64,000 bases of DNA from contig CAVXTT010000020.1 of assembly GCA_963764685.1 (NCBI GenBank), forward strand, positions 310,001 through 374,000. Reading direction: 5' to 3'. Source of the stretch: CAVXTT01 sp963764685. Its GTDB lineage: Bacteria > Bacteroidota > Ignavibacteria > Ignavibacteriales > Ignavibacteriaceae. A program made the translations under genes and the position numbers. This document shows positions 37,634 through 46,840 of the stretch, piece after piece. The notes under the pieces were generated by a model. That model saw only the letters and a list, made by a program, of their open reading frames with translations, was not told where the DNA came from and did not search any database. How positions within the stretch are numbered: position 1 is the first letter of the stretch; every line of letters starts with the position of its first letter.

Positions 37634-37743
37634 ATCTAATCCTCATCTAATCCTGATCTAATCCTCATCTAATCCTCAGATTTGACCAATTTTGAGGATT
37701 ACATCAGGGTTGCATAAGGATTACCTCAGGGTTACAAGGATTA
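37634..37743. repeat. 11-bp-periodic inverted element, copy 2
   Basis: Four ATCTAATCCTC-type 11-mers in a row are followed by the centre AGATTTGACCAATTTT, then GAGGATTACAT, CAGGGTTGCAT, AAGGATTACCT and CAGGGTTAC units. Read on the minus strand it closely matches the element at 11438-11538, including the centre. The two loci are 26 kb apart and in opposite orientation. Confidence 0.75.
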
Positions 37744-37919
37744 GCTTTATATTTTGGAGATAATGAGTCTTATTGAAATTTTTATGGAGGGGATTTTTAC
37801 TCAGGTATAATAAATATCACTACTGTCCAAAATAAATTAGAGTTTAGATAAAACACTTATTATTGATTGAAATTAAACAGATTCCTCTATTCTCTAAATA
37901 AAACCCCCAACTTCAAGCA

Positions 37920-38171
37920 AATAGCCCACGGTTTCTAACCGTGGGGTTGAATAAAAACAAAATTATTCTTAACCCCTTCAAGGGGTTTACCAATCTTGAA
38001 CATATAACCAAGGGAAAGCACCTGATTGCGGTGGGAGGCAGAACCTTAAAAAAAATTGATGAGTAATCCCCATTCGGGAAAGTTACGTTTAATATTCAAT
38101 GGCAAACCCCTGAAGGGGTTGACGTGTATATATTTATCCCCCTTCCCCACGGTTAGAAACCGTGGGCTATT
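37920..38171. repeat. 252-bp element with perfect 27-bp terminal inverted repeats
   Basis: The ends 37920-37946 and 38145-38171 are perfect inverted copies of each other. Each end is itself a palindrome, CCCACGGTT and AACCGTGGG around TCT or AGA. Inside, two more small palindromes face each other (AACCCCTTCAAGGGGTT near 37970 and AACCCCTGAAGGGGTT near 38105). It looks like a MITE or a paired REP (BIME). No target duplication is clear. The palindrome core ACGGTT-nCT-AACCGT is shared with the REP family next to the RAYT gene. Confidence 0.78.
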
Positions 38172-38332
38172 AGATTATATGGAAACCCGTGATTGGGCTA
38201 TCTGGCAACCATTATCTGATTCTGGTATTTTGGACAGATATGATAAATGTAATAAGTTTTGATCCGGCACTGAAAGATTGAGGAAAATATTATAATTTTA
38301 CTTGATGCCTAATTCGTGAGAAATGAATAATT

Positions 38333-38890
38333 ATGAATTCACTGAGTCTTAATTTTTCCCCCTATCCGGTAATAGAAACGGAAAGACTGGTTCTTCGGCG
38401 GCTTGAATCTGCTGATGTGGAGGGAATTTATTATCTCCGGTCCGATCCCGGAGTAAATAAATATGTTAACAGATCCCCCGCTCTGGAACTTAAAGATGCT
38501 GTTATTTTTATTGAAACTATTAATCAGAGTATTGATAGAAATGATGTTTTTTATTGGGGAATTGTACTAAAAGAAAAAAACCAGCTAGTAGGGACTATTT
38601 GTCTCTGGAATATCTCCCCAAATGATTCTGCCGCTGAAACCGGTTATGAGCTGATGCCGGAGTTTCAGGGGAACGGATATGTGAGTGAAGCATTAAATGG
38701 AGTAATGAATTTTGCTTTTGAAAAGATAGGACTTGCATCAATCTATGCTTATGTGCATCCTGAAAATGAGAGATCAAAAAAAATATTGGATAAATTCGGG
38801 TTTAAATATGTCGGGTTAGCCGAAGAGGGAAATGAAGTGATTTATAAAAAGGATAAAACGGAAACGGAAAAAATAAATAATCAAGGATAG
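38333..38890 (+). CDS. GNAT-family N-acetyltransferase, RimJ/RimL-like
   Basis: The 185-residue acetyltransferase matches the RimJ/RimL type. The start is TERLVLRRLESADVEGIYYLRSDP. The acetyl-CoA binding loop is GYELMPEFQGNGYVSEALNG, and the C-terminal IYAYVHPENERSKKILDKFGFKYVG is typical of the family. Members modify protein N-termini or small molecules; the substrate here is unknown. It leads a three-gene plus-strand group with a DUF3224 protein and a methyltransferase. Confidence 0.88.
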   Translation: MNSLSLNFSPYPVIETERLVLRRLESADVEGIYYLRSDPGVNKYVNRSPALELKDAVIFIETINQSIDRNDVFYWGIVLKEKNQLVGTICLWNISPNDSAAETGYELMPEFQGNGYVSEALNGVMNFAFEKIGLASIYAYVHPENERSKKILDKFGFKYVGLAEEGNEVIYKKDKTETEKINNQG

Positions 38891-38895
38891 GATTT

Positions 38896-39294
38896 ATGAA
38901 GAAAGAAATCAGCACAATATTTAAAATTACCAGCTGGGAAGAGATTCCATTTTCTGAAACTGAAGGCGCAGGCAAATTGACTAAGGCAAGTATAACAAGA
39001 AGCTTTGATGGAGAGCTGAATGGAGAGAGTAAGCTTGAATATCTGATGGTCTATAGTAACGACGGCTCTGCAGTATATACCGGGTATGAAAGAATAACAG
39101 GTGAAATATCCGGAAGGAAAGGAACATTTGTGCTGAAACACGAAGGAGATTTTAAAGATGGAATTGCTGATGCAAGATGCACCATAATTAATGATTCAGG
39201 CACTGATGGATTGAAAGAAATATCAGGTACGGGACATTTCAGAGTAGGGCACGGAATGGAACATCCGATGACATTTCAAATAGAATTAAAATGA
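38896..39294 (+). CDS. DUF3224 domain protein
   Basis: The 132-residue protein matches the DUF3224 pattern: a barrel with SKLEYLMVYSNDGSAVYTGYERITG, GRKGTFVLKHEGDFKDGIADA and the ending GTDGLKEISGTGHF. No signal peptide or catalytic motif is visible. Function of the family is not established; an allene-oxide-cyclase-like barrel has been suggested. It lies five bases after the acetyltransferase and overlaps the methyltransferase start by four bases. Confidence 0.8.
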   Translation: MKKEISTIFKITSWEEIPFSETEGAGKLTKASITRSFDGELNGESKLEYLMVYSNDGSAVYTGYERITGEISGRKGTFVLKHEGDFKDGIADARCTIINDSGTDGLKEISGTGHFRVGHGMEHPMTFQIELK

Positions 39295-39989
39295 CTTTAG
39301 TTAAAACAGATACTCAATTTATTAAGGTTGGATCGGAACCGGAAATCCTTACCCGGAATTTTAATCTCAGCGGCTTAAAAATAATTGATTCCGGCTGCGG
39401 TACTGGTAAAGTGGCAAAACTTATGGCTTCGCTCGGGGCATTTGTTTATGGGATCGATATTCCTGAACTGATAGAAAAAGCAGGGAAATCGGGAATAATG
39501 GATAACTTGTTTCTTAGTGCAGGAACTGCACAGTCTATTCCTTTCAAAAATAATTTTGCAGATATGGTTCTTTATTTTGCAAGCTTCCATCATATCCCGG
39601 AATCCGAAATGCGTACCGCATTAGATGAATGCATCAGGGTACTTAAACCAGGCGGTAATGCCTGTTTTATTGAACCGGTTGCCCGTCCCGGTTCTTATTA
39701 TGATTTAACAAGATTAGTAGATGATGAAGCTGAAATCCAAAAGAGGGCATATAAAATAATCAGAGCTGCCGGCAAAAGAAGATTGATTCATATGTCGGAA
39801 AAGTTCTATTACCTGGAAAGAAGTTTCAGAGATTTTAATAACCTTTTGAAAATATATGTTCCGGATGAACAACGCTATAATCAGATCCTCCAAAAAGCAG
39901 AAGAGATTGTTAAAAGTTATAATGAAAATCCAGTCACTCTCACATTCCGTTCATTCTGCAGATTGAATATTTTGGAAAAAGTCCAATAA
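39291..39989 (+). CDS. Class I SAM-dependent methyltransferase
   Basis: The 232-residue methyltransferase is of the type 11 / UbiE-like fold. Motif I is IIDSGCGTGKVAKL (residues about 30-43), the acidic loop is YGIDIPEL, motif II is FADMVLYFASFHHIPE, and motif III is RVLKPGGNACFIEPV. The substrate is unknown. Although the men operon lacks a menG in view, this gene is not linked to it and lacks the specific UbiE/MenG hallmarks, so I do not call it menG. Confidence 0.82.
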   Translation: MTLVKTDTQFIKVGSEPEILTRNFNLSGLKIIDSGCGTGKVAKLMASLGAFVYGIDIPELIEKAGKSGIMDNLFLSAGTAQSIPFKNNFADMVLYFASFHHIPESEMRTALDECIRVLKPGGNACFIEPVARPGSYYDLTRLVDDEAEIQKRAYKIIRAAGKRRLIHMSEKFYYLERSFRDFNNLLKIYVPDEQRYNQILQKAEEIVKSYNENPVTLTFRSFCRLNILEKVQ

Positions 39990-40105
39990 TCCTCAACATC
40001 CCCATACTCTCCCGCACATATTAATAAAATATAAATCTTATCTATTTATCTGTAACGATCCTCTCCTTTTTAGAACATATTTTTATCGTAAAAAAAGGAG
40101 GCGTT

Positions 40106-42190
40106 ATGAAAGATCATTCTGAACATATCAGGCATACTTCAAAAATGGAACACAATACTATAAGCACATATGGAAATGGTAAGAATAACCATCATTCACA
40201 TAAAATGATGAACCATCCGGTGGCGCATAATGAAAAACATGTTGAAATAAGTCAGCACTATAAACATAAGGGGCACTCGGTTGAAGGATTTAAAAAAAGA
40301 TTTATAATATCGTTGGCTCTGACTATCCCCGTATTGATAACCTCACATATGATCAGGGAGTTCCTGGGCCTGCAGAATCAACTTCATTTTCCAGGCGATC
40401 AGTATGTGCTTTTTGCATTATCATCAGCTGTATTCTTTTATGGGGGTATGCCATTCCTGATTGGCTTTTACAGAGAGATCAAAAACCTGCTGCCCGGGAT
40501 GATGACCCTTATAGCAATTGCTATAACCATAGCTTATTTATATAGCTCTGCTGTGGTGTTCGGACTTCCCGGAGAGGATTTTTTCTGGGAGCTTGCTACA
40601 CTGATAGATATTATGCTGCTTGGGCACTGGCTTGAAATGCGTGCTGTTATGAGTGCTTCTCATGCACTGGAAGAATTGCAGAAACTTCTTCCTGATATAG
40701 TATCAAGAATAGAAAAATCCGGTGAGATAACTGAAATTGATATTTCTGAATTAAAAAATGGAGATATACTTCTTATCAGGCCTGGAGAAAAAATTCCTGC
40801 TGACGGGATTGTTACAGAAGGGAAATCATCGGTAAATGAATCAATGATAACAGGAGAATTTAATCCCGTCCCCAAAGAAACCAGTGCAGGTGTGCTGGGA
40901 GGTTCGGTTAACGGGGGAGGTTCATTAAAAATAAAAATTGAAAAGACCGGAGATGAAACTTTTCTTTCTCATGTAATGAAACTTGTTAAAGAGGCACAGG
41001 AGAGTAAATCGAAAACACAGAATCTTGCAGACCGGGCGGCGTTCTATCTGACTATTTTTGCAATTGCTTCCGGAGCATTAACAATGGCGGGGTGGTTGAT
41101 TTTGGGCGGGGCAGATTTTCATTTTGCTTTATCAAGAACAGTTACAGTCATGATCATTGCGTGCCCGCATGCGTTAGGACTTGCAATACCCCTTGTTGTT
41201 TCTGTGTCAACAGCCTTATCTGCTAAAAAAGGACTTTTAATAAGAAACAGGACTGCCTTTGAAGAGGCAAGGAGGATAAATGCCGTTGTGTTTGATAAAA
41301 CAGGCACATTAACCAAAGGAGAGTTTGGGGTAACCGGTGTAATATCTTATAGTACTCAATACCCTGAAAAGGAAATACTAAAATATGCTGCATCCGTTGA
41401 ATCTGAATCAGAACATCCTATCGCGAAAGCTGTAATAAAACATTCCGCTGGACAGTATCCGTTAACGAATTTTAATTCTATACCGGGAAAGGGAGCGGAA
41501 GGTATAATTAACGGACAAGAAGTAAAGGTTGTTAGTCACGTATATCTTTCTGAAAAAAATATTTCAGTTCCTGCTGCAGAAACATACGGAAAGACGGTCA
41601 TTTATATTGTAATCAATAATCAGGCTGCGGGAGCAATTGAGCTGGCGGATATGATAAGAGAAGAATCGAAAGCAGCAGTTAGCCAGCTGAAAAAAATGGG
41701 GATTAAAAGTATTATGCTTACCGGTGATAACAGGAATGCTGCGGAATCCGTTTCAAGGGAAGTTGGGCTTGATGACTATTTTGCTGAGGTGCTCCCTGCT
41801 GATAAGGCGAAAAAGATACAAGAAGTGAAATCGCAAGGTATGATCACTGCAATGATCGGTGACGGAGTTAATGATGCACCTGCCCTTGCAGCTGCTGATG
41901 TAGGAATTGCTGTGGGTGCAGGTACCGATGTTGCAGTAGAAACTGCAGATATAATCCTGGTACGGAACAACCCGGAAGATGTTGTTTCCCTAATAAAGTT
42001 TGCGAAAGGGACCTACAGAAAAATGATTCAGAATCTTATCTGGGCAACCGGTTATAACATTATAGCTATACCCCTGGCAGCAGGAGTTTTTTATTCTGCG
42101 GGAATTATGTTAAATCCCGCGTTAGGCGCTGCCTTAATGTCTTTAAGCACTATTGTAGTAGCTGTTAATGCGAGAATGTTGAAAATATAA
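40106..42190 (+). CDS. CopB-type copper-translocating P1B-ATPase (CPH motif)
   Basis: The 694-residue heavy-metal pump has a His-rich cytosolic N-terminus in place of CxxC metal-binding domains (more than 15 His in the first 65 residues). The membrane metal site is Cys353-Pro-His355 in IIACPHALGLAIPLV. The phosphorylated residue is Asp397 in DKTGTLTKG. SEHPIAKAV is the HP motif, and the hinge is GDGVNDAPALAAADVGIAVGAGTDVA. CPH rather than CPC marks the P1B-3/CopB group, which exports copper from the cytoplasm (Cu2+ or Cu+ according to study). A strong AAAGGAGGCG site precedes the ATG. No copper regulator is adjacent. Confidence 0.93.
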   Translation: MKDHSEHIRHTSKMEHNTISTYGNGKNNHHSHKMMNHPVAHNEKHVEISQHYKHKGHSVEGFKKRFIISLALTIPVLITSHMIREFLGLQNQLHFPGDQYVLFALSSAVFFYGGMPFLIGFYREIKNLLPGMMTLIAIAITIAYLYSSAVVFGLPGEDFFWELATLIDIMLLGHWLEMRAVMSASHALEELQKLLPDIVSRIEKSGEITEIDISELKNGDILLIRPGEKIPADGIVTEGKSSVNESMITGEFNPVPKETSAGVLGGSVNGGGSLKIKIEKTGDETFLSHVMKLVKEAQESKSKTQNLADRAAFYLTIFAIASGALTMAGWLILGGADFHFALSRTVTVMIIACPHALGLAIPLVVSVSTALSAKKGLLIRNRTAFEEARRINAVVFDKTGTLTKGEFGVTGVISYSTQYPEKEILKYAASVESESEHPIAKAVIKHSAGQYPLTNFNSIPGKGAEGIINGQEVKVVSHVYLSEKNISVPAAETYGKTVIYIVINNQAAGAIELADMIREESKAAVSQLKKMGIKSIMLTGDNRNAAESVSREVGLDDYFAEVLPADKAKKIQEVKSQGMITAMIGDGVNDAPALAAADVGIAVGAGTDVAVETADIILVRNNPEDVVSLIKFAKGTYRKMIQNLIWATGYNIIAIPLAAGVFYSAGIMLNPALGAALMSLSTIVVAVNARMLKI

Positions 42191-42224
42191 ATGAAATGTC
42201 TGTCTTTATTGAGATTATCTGCCC

Positions 42225-42267
42225 GACAGGTTAACCCTAATCAGCTAAAAATTATGGTTGGCCTGTC
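42225..42267. terminator. Possible bidirectional terminator stem-loop
   Basis: GACAGGTTAACC at 42225 can pair, with two mismatches, to GGTTGGCCTGTC ending at 42267, between the convergent genes ending at 42190 and 42276. The loop is long (about 19 bases), so this is a weak candidate. Confidence 0.35.
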
Positions 42268-42275
42268 CTGCATTA

Positions 42276-43223
42276 CTAAAGGAAAAACTCAAACTTCACA
42301 AAAGGTACTATAAATGATGTTTCCATTTCATTATTTCCAGAAGTGCCGAAAATAAAATTGATTCCCCCCACGACTCTTCCAAAGTATGAGATATCAGTAA
42401 AGATCCCCGGGGAAAGATTAAAAAATCCAGCACTATATTCTCCTCTTGCATCAATTTCAGTATAGGTATAAAAGGGAGTAATTATTACATCAGGGTTAGT
42501 TGGTGCGAAATCAAATAATGTTTGTCTGAAATAACTTGTTCCCAGATAAAAATCTACAGGGAAGTCAGGAAAGTTGCTGTTATACGATAAGGATAAATAA
42601 AGATTCATTTCGGTTTCTTTATCTGTATCATTGAAAAAATATACTGACGTTTCCTGCTCACCAAATAAAGGAGTATACTGCCGGATGACTACAGTCTCGG
42701 CAAAATATTTGTTCTGCTGCCAGTTTATTCCACCGCTGAATCTTATTGCAGAATAGTCTGATAGAGCACGTAAGCTTACACCAAGGTTTCCTCCCCACAG
42801 TTCTGTGTTTTCCTTCGAGCTTACATTGAATCCTGCAATAATAGAAACTACTTTACCAAGGGGAACATCGAGATCAACACCAACCAAAACATCAGGAATA
42901 TTCCATGTGAGATTTTTGCCTGAATAATTGTATTTGTTATTTGACGATGGTACAAGTCTGTTGTCTATCGTATCTACTTCAAACTGTGAAAAACTATTTA
43001 CCGGGGAATGCTCCAGATTTCCTTCAATATATCCTATCTCGTTAAAATAAAATTTGGGGGATATAGTGACTTTTCCCTCACTTGCATCAGTTGTTAAATT
43101 TATCGGAGGAACATTCAGAGGAGTGCTCACCTCAATATCCTGCAAGTAGATTGTGTCTTGAATATTGCTGCATCCGGTTAAAACCAGAACAGAAAAAATA
43201 AAAATTGGAATCAAAGCATTCAT
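42276..43223 (-). CDS. Lipoprotein of unknown function, beta-rich
   Basis: The 315-residue product begins with a lipoprotein signal ending VLTGCSN, so Cys18 is lipidated. The rest has alternating hydrophobic residues typical of an outer-membrane-like beta structure: LGVSLRALSDYSAIRFSGGINWQ, NLYLSLSYNSN, FYLGTSYFRQ, and an aromatic C-terminus VPFVKFEFFL that resembles the last strand of a barrel. I do not recognise a named family. It stands alone, convergent to the copper pump gene and divergent from the operon starting at 43504. A role in the cell envelope is all that can be inferred. Confidence 0.7.
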   Translation of the reverse strand: MNALIPIFIFSVLVLTGCSNIQDTIYLQDIEVSTPLNVPPINLTTDASEGKVTISPKFYFNEIGYIEGNLEHSPVNSFSQFEVDTIDNRLVPSSNNKYNYSGKNLTWNIPDVLVGVDLDVPLGKVVSIIAGFNVSSKENTELWGGNLGVSLRALSDYSAIRFSGGINWQQNKYFAETVVIRQYTPLFGEQETSVYFFNDTDKETEMNLYLSLSYNSNFPDFPVDFYLGTSYFRQTLFDFAPTNPDVIITPFYTYTEIDARGEYSAGFFNLSPGIFTDISYFGRVVGGINFIFGTSGNNEMETSFIVPFVKFEFFL

Positions 43224-43454
43224 ATCAACTCCTTTTTTTTACATAAAGATAATCTACCATTGGCAGGAATTTGTCAAAAAAATGTAAAAAGTTGAACTTT
43301 GATGATTTATTAAGGTGTAAAGTGCACTGCTAAAAAAATTAACACCAAAAAGGGCTAAATAAACCTGTAATCATCATCACTGTTAATTATTTTTATAGCG
43401 CCTGCCTAAATGCTTAAAAAAGCTTTGATAATGAGCGAAATATCAAGTTTTTAA

Positions 43455-43470
43455 TTGGCACTCCAATTGA
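43455..43470 (+). promoter_or_regulatory. Sigma-54 promoter (-24/-12) of the redox operon
   Basis: TTGGCAC, five bases, then TTGA gives GG and GA separated by exactly ten bases, one mismatch from the GG-N10-GC consensus. Transcription would begin near 43482, about 20 bases before the ATG at 43504, which has an AAAGGAGAA site. The operon itself encodes a sigma-54 activator at 52442, which strengthens the call. Confidence 0.7.
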
Positions 43471-43503
43471 TTGTCACCCGCAGTTAAATTAAAGGAGAAT
43501 AAA

Positions 43504-44499
43504 ATGCATAAACGAATCCTGCTAATAGATGATGAATCCTCTCTCAGGAGATCCTTATCCTTGAGTTTGAAACAGCGAGGGTATGATGTGGAACCCTGCG
43601 ATAGTGGTATCGCAGCTTTAAATAAACTTGAACTTTACAAAAAGAATGATGTGGATGTTGACTCTGTTGTAGTTGATATCAACTTGCCTGATATTAATGG
43701 AATAAAACTCGGGAAGATTATTCATTCGAAATACCCTGATGTGGGAATGATGTATATAACCGGTTATGCCGATAAACTGGACTATGCCGAACTCGAGGAA
43801 GCATCCGTTGATGGTCTTCTGCAAAAACCTTTTACAGCCGATGAGCTTGTTACGGGAATTAATAATGTTTTGAGCAAGCATCCGAAAGAGAAGAAGGCAG
43901 CTCCCGATATAAGGCAAACCGCGAAAACTGTAGCATCATATGCCTTAATAAAGGTAAAAAAACAGGCTGATTATTTCAGTTTATACAAACAGCTTTACTT
44001 TATGGATAATGTAGTATACTGCGATGCGACAAGAGGAGACATTGATATTTTTCTTTTAATGCAGTCTGATTCTGAAGAAAGTTGCAAAAAGATATATAAT
44101 GAAAATATTCTGCACCATGAAGATATCCAGTCATCGGAATTCCTGCCTGTAAGTGTTCCAGTATTGAACGATAATATTAGGGAGATAATTAATGCCGCCG
44201 GAATAACTCTTTTTGAAGATGTACCCGGTATGAGCAAGGTCAGGGATTCTAAAAAATCAGTTTATTCATACGTTCTGCTTGATGTCGAGAGGGAAAAACT
44301 CGATACAATATATCCTATTCTTCGTCTTACTGAAAATGTTCTTTATTGTGATTACACTACAGGAAATTACAACCTAATACTTATGGTATTCGGTACCCAG
44401 TTCAGCGAGATAGACAAAATTATTGAAAACAAAATTGTACCGCTTGACGGAATACTAAAAGTAAAAGAATATCCTATCATCAACATTTTTGAAATGTAA
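43504..44499 (+). CDS. Response regulator with two Lrp/AsnC-type ligand-binding repeats
   Basis: The 331-residue protein has an N-terminal receiver domain (residues 1-125) with Asp9/Asp10, phosphoacceptor Asp58 in VVVDINLPD, the TGYAD segment and Lys108 in LQKPF. Two related repeats follow, at about 144-216 and 254-327. Each has the pattern SY(A/V)L(I/L)xV, then NV(V/L)YCDxTxGxxxxxLM, then an alpha helix and a closing strand, like the RAM ligand domain of Lrp/AsnC regulators. No DNA-binding domain is present. It may sense a metabolite and act through protein contact. It is the first gene behind the sigma-54 promoter. The ATG at 43504 is preferred over an in-frame codon at 43471, which lies at the promoter. 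Confidence 0.82.
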   Translation: MHKRILLIDDESSLRRSLSLSLKQRGYDVEPCDSGIAALNKLELYKKNDVDVDSVVVDINLPDINGIKLGKIIHSKYPDVGMMYITGYADKLDYAELEEASVDGLLQKPFTADELVTGINNVLSKHPKEKKAAPDIRQTAKTVASYALIKVKKQADYFSLYKQLYFMDNVVYCDATRGDIDIFLLMQSDSEESCKKIYNENILHHEDIQSSEFLPVSVPVLNDNIREIINAAGITLFEDVPGMSKVRDSKKSVYSYVLLDVEREKLDTIYPILRLTENVLYCDYTTGNYNLILMVFGTQFSEIDKIIENKIVPLDGILKVKEYPIINIFEM

Positions 44500-44506
44500 T
44501 CAGAGG

Positions 44507-44523
44507 ACTCTTTTCAAAAGAGT
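44507..44523. promoter_or_regulatory. 17-bp palindrome between response regulator and nuoE-like gene
   Basis: ACTCTTTT and its inverse AAAAGAGT flank a single C, seven bases after the upstream stop and 36 before the next ATG. There is no T run after it. It may be a processing or attenuation site separating expression of the regulator from the enzyme genes, or an operator. Confidence 0.3.
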
Positions 44524-44558
44524 TACAATGTACACAGCCAGATTAAAAGGAAACTGCA

Positions 44559-45077
44559 ATGACTGAAATTAATATTGTTGAAGAGAAAAGGGAGATACTT
44601 AATTTCAAGATCGATCTTATCAACAAAAGACATCAGACTGGTTCACTTATCCCGCTCCTGCAATCTGCCCAGGATTCCTACGGTTATATCCCTGAAAAGG
44701 TAATTCACTATATCAGTGAACTTGTGAATATTCCTGCGGCCGAGATTTACGGGGTTATTACTTTCTACGCACAATTCAGATTAAAACCCCTTGGTAAAAA
44801 CCTGATCAGAATTTGTGAAGGCACTGCCTGTCACGTTAATGGAGCAAGAACAGTACTTTCGGTGCTTCAGGATGAGCTTGGAATTTCGACTGGGGAAACA
44901 ACAGATAACGGAATATTTTCACTTGAATCAGTTGCCTGCCTCGGATGCTGCTCTCTAGCCCCCGTAATGATGATAAATAATGAGACTCACGGAAATCTTA
45001 CTTCAGAAAAAATAAGAAAGATCCTCGGAGACTATAGTAAAAAAGAAAGCTGCGAGGTAGAATATGAAAAAAATTAA
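44559..45077 (+). CDS. NuoE-like [2Fe-2S] thioredoxin-fold subunit
   Basis: The 172-residue protein is of the NuoE/HydC/HndA family. The cluster is held by Cys residues in CEGTACHVNGA and CLGCCSLAP, with the usual spacing. SLIPLLQSAQDSYGYIPEKVIHYISEL and IYGVITFYAQFRLKPLGKN are family landmarks. It works with the NuoF-like subunit in NADH-linked complexes: complex I, bifurcating [FeFe] hydrogenases, NAD formate dehydrogenases and Stn-type transhydrogenases. It overlaps the next gene by 14 bases. Confidence 0.92.
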   Translation: MTEINIVEEKREILNFKIDLINKRHQTGSLIPLLQSAQDSYGYIPEKVIHYISELVNIPAAEIYGVITFYAQFRLKPLGKNLIRICEGTACHVNGARTVLSVLQDELGISTGETTDNGIFSLESVACLGCCSLAPVMMINNETHGNLTSEKIRKILGDYSKKESCEVEYEKN

Positions 45078-46828
45078 AGTAGGTCTCGGTACTTGCGGTG
45101 TATCGGCTGGCGGTGAGCTTGTTTTTAATAAGTTTAAAGAAGAACTCAGCAATAATCATATTGATGCAGAACTGACCGAAACAGGCTGTATGGGGATGTG
45201 TTATGAAGAAGCATTAGTGGAAGTGGAAGATGGAAACGACAGCTGGCTGTATTCCAGGGTAACTGTAGATAAGGTAGGCAAAATTGTAAATGAGCATCTT
45301 CTTAATGACCGTCCCATTGAAAAATGGATTGTAAGAAGTAAGGATATTAACAAGGAAGAATCCTTCCTGAAGAAACAGAAAAGAATTGTTTTAAAGAACT
45401 GCGGTGTTATAAATCCTTCTTCAATTGAAGAATACATTGCAAGGGACGGCTACAAGGCAATTGAAAAAGTTCTTATAACTCTAAGCCGCGAAGAGGTAAT
45501 TGATCAGATAATTAAATCAGGATTACGGGGAAGAGGCGGTGGTGGTTTCCTCACCGGTATGAAATGGAAATTTGCTTACAGCGAAAAAGCAGACAAAAAA
45601 TATATTATCTGCAATGCGGATGAAGGTGATCCCGGTGCTTTTATGGACAGAAGCGTGCTGGAAGGAGATCCGCATTCGGTACTCGAAGGAATGATGATAG
45701 CTGCTTATGCTATGGGATCGGATGAAGGGTTTATCTATGCAAGAGCAGAATATCCGCTGGCAGTAAAAAGATTAAGAAAGGCTCTTGCTCAGTGCAGAAA
45801 TAATGGTCTGCTAGGAAAAAATATTTTGGGCACTAATTTTAATTTTAATATTACTATAAAAGAAGGTGCCGGAGCTTTTGTATGCGGTGAAGAAACTGCA
45901 TTGATGAAATCAATAGAAGGTAAAAGAGGAGTGCCTCAGCTGCGCCCTCCTTTTCCAACACATAAAGGATTGTGGGGGAAACCAACAAGCATAAATAATG
46001 TTGAGACATTTGCCAATGTTCCCTGGATTATTCTCAACGGCTGGGAAAAATTTGCTGCAATGGGAACCGAGAAGAGCAAAGGAAGTAAAGTATTTGCTCT
46101 TGCCGGAAAAATAAACAGAACCGGTCTCGTTGAAGTCCCTATGGGAATAACCATCAATGAAATTGTATATGAAGTCGGCGGCGGAATAAAGGGACAATAA
46201 AAAATTTAAAGCCGTGCAGATGGGGGGACCTTCAGGAGGATGTATTCCTGCTTCTATGGGGGATCTTAAAATTGATTATGATGAAATTACCCGTACCGGC
46301 GCAATAATGGGTTCGGGCGGTTTAATCGTTCTTGATGAAACAACCTGTATGGTTGACCTGGCAAGATATTTCCTGAACTTTACACAATTAGAATCCTGTG
46401 GTAAATGTACCTTCTGCAGGATTGGAACAAAAAGGATGCTTGAAATCCTTGAAAGAATCACTGAAGGTAACGGTAGGGAAGGGGATCTTGAGCTTCTTGA
46501 GAATCTTGCGGAAAAAATAAAAACCGGCAGTCTTTGCGGATTAGGACAAACAGCTCCTAATCCTGTACTTACTACCATAAAATATTTCAGGGAAGAATAC
46601 GAAGAACATATAAAGAATAAAAAATGTCCTGCACACAGCTGTGCAGCACTAGTTACGTATAGTATTATTGACGAAATGTGCAAAGGATGCGGAGTATGTA
46701 TTAAACCTTGTCCAACCGGAGCAATAACCGGTAAAAAGAAAGAACTTCATTTTCTTAACCAGGAACTTTGTATCAAATGCGGCAAATGCTTCGAAGTCTG
46801 CCGTCTTGATGCAATATTGAGGGTATAA
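45064..46828 (+). CDS. NuoF-like NADH/FMN iron-sulfur subunit (HydB/StnB type), one frameshift
   Basis: After removal of one extra base at about 46194-46198 the protein has 587 residues. Its parts are an N-terminal [2Fe-2S] domain (GLGTCGVSAGG, TGCMGMCYEEA), and the FMN/NADH core (GLRGRGGGGFLTGMKW, CNADEGDPGAFMDRS, GAGAFVCGEETALM). A [4Fe-4S] site (CGKCTFCRIG with a later SLCGLG) and a C-terminal pair of ferredoxin clusters follow (CKGCGVCIKPCP, CIKCGKCFEVC). This layout is that of HydB/HndC/StnB proteins of electron-bifurcating enzymes rather than of plain NuoF. The break reads GGA CAA TAA; shifting by one restores KKFKAVQMGGPSGGC. Confidence 0.9.
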
Positions 46829-46840
46829 ACAGAGGAAATT

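Larger units (their letters stand above)
37147..38332. other. Non-coding spacer of 1.2 kb with two repeat elements
   Basis: No gene is supported. The right-hand part near 38270-38332 is AT-rich and precedes the acetyltransferase gene; the left-hand part near 37147-37230 should hold the hyp promoter. In between lie an 11-bp-periodic element (37634-37743) and an element with 27-bp terminal inverted repeats (37920-38171). A short frame at 38056-38262 runs across that element and is not credible as a gene. Confidence 0.6.

Noticed and set aside
38056..38262. Small ORF across the inverted-repeat element
   Set aside because: It runs through the palindromic end of a repeat and has no ribosome site or recognisable sequence.
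39291..39989. menG/ubiE demethylmenaquinone methyltransferase
   Set aside because: It is a generic class I methyltransferase far from the men operon, grouped with an acetyltransferase and a DUF3224 gene, and lacks UbiE-specific motifs.
43261..43275. Second sigma-54 promoter at TTGGCAGGAATTTGT
   Set aside because: The spacing between the GG and the following G is nine rather than ten bases and the -12 element is poor.
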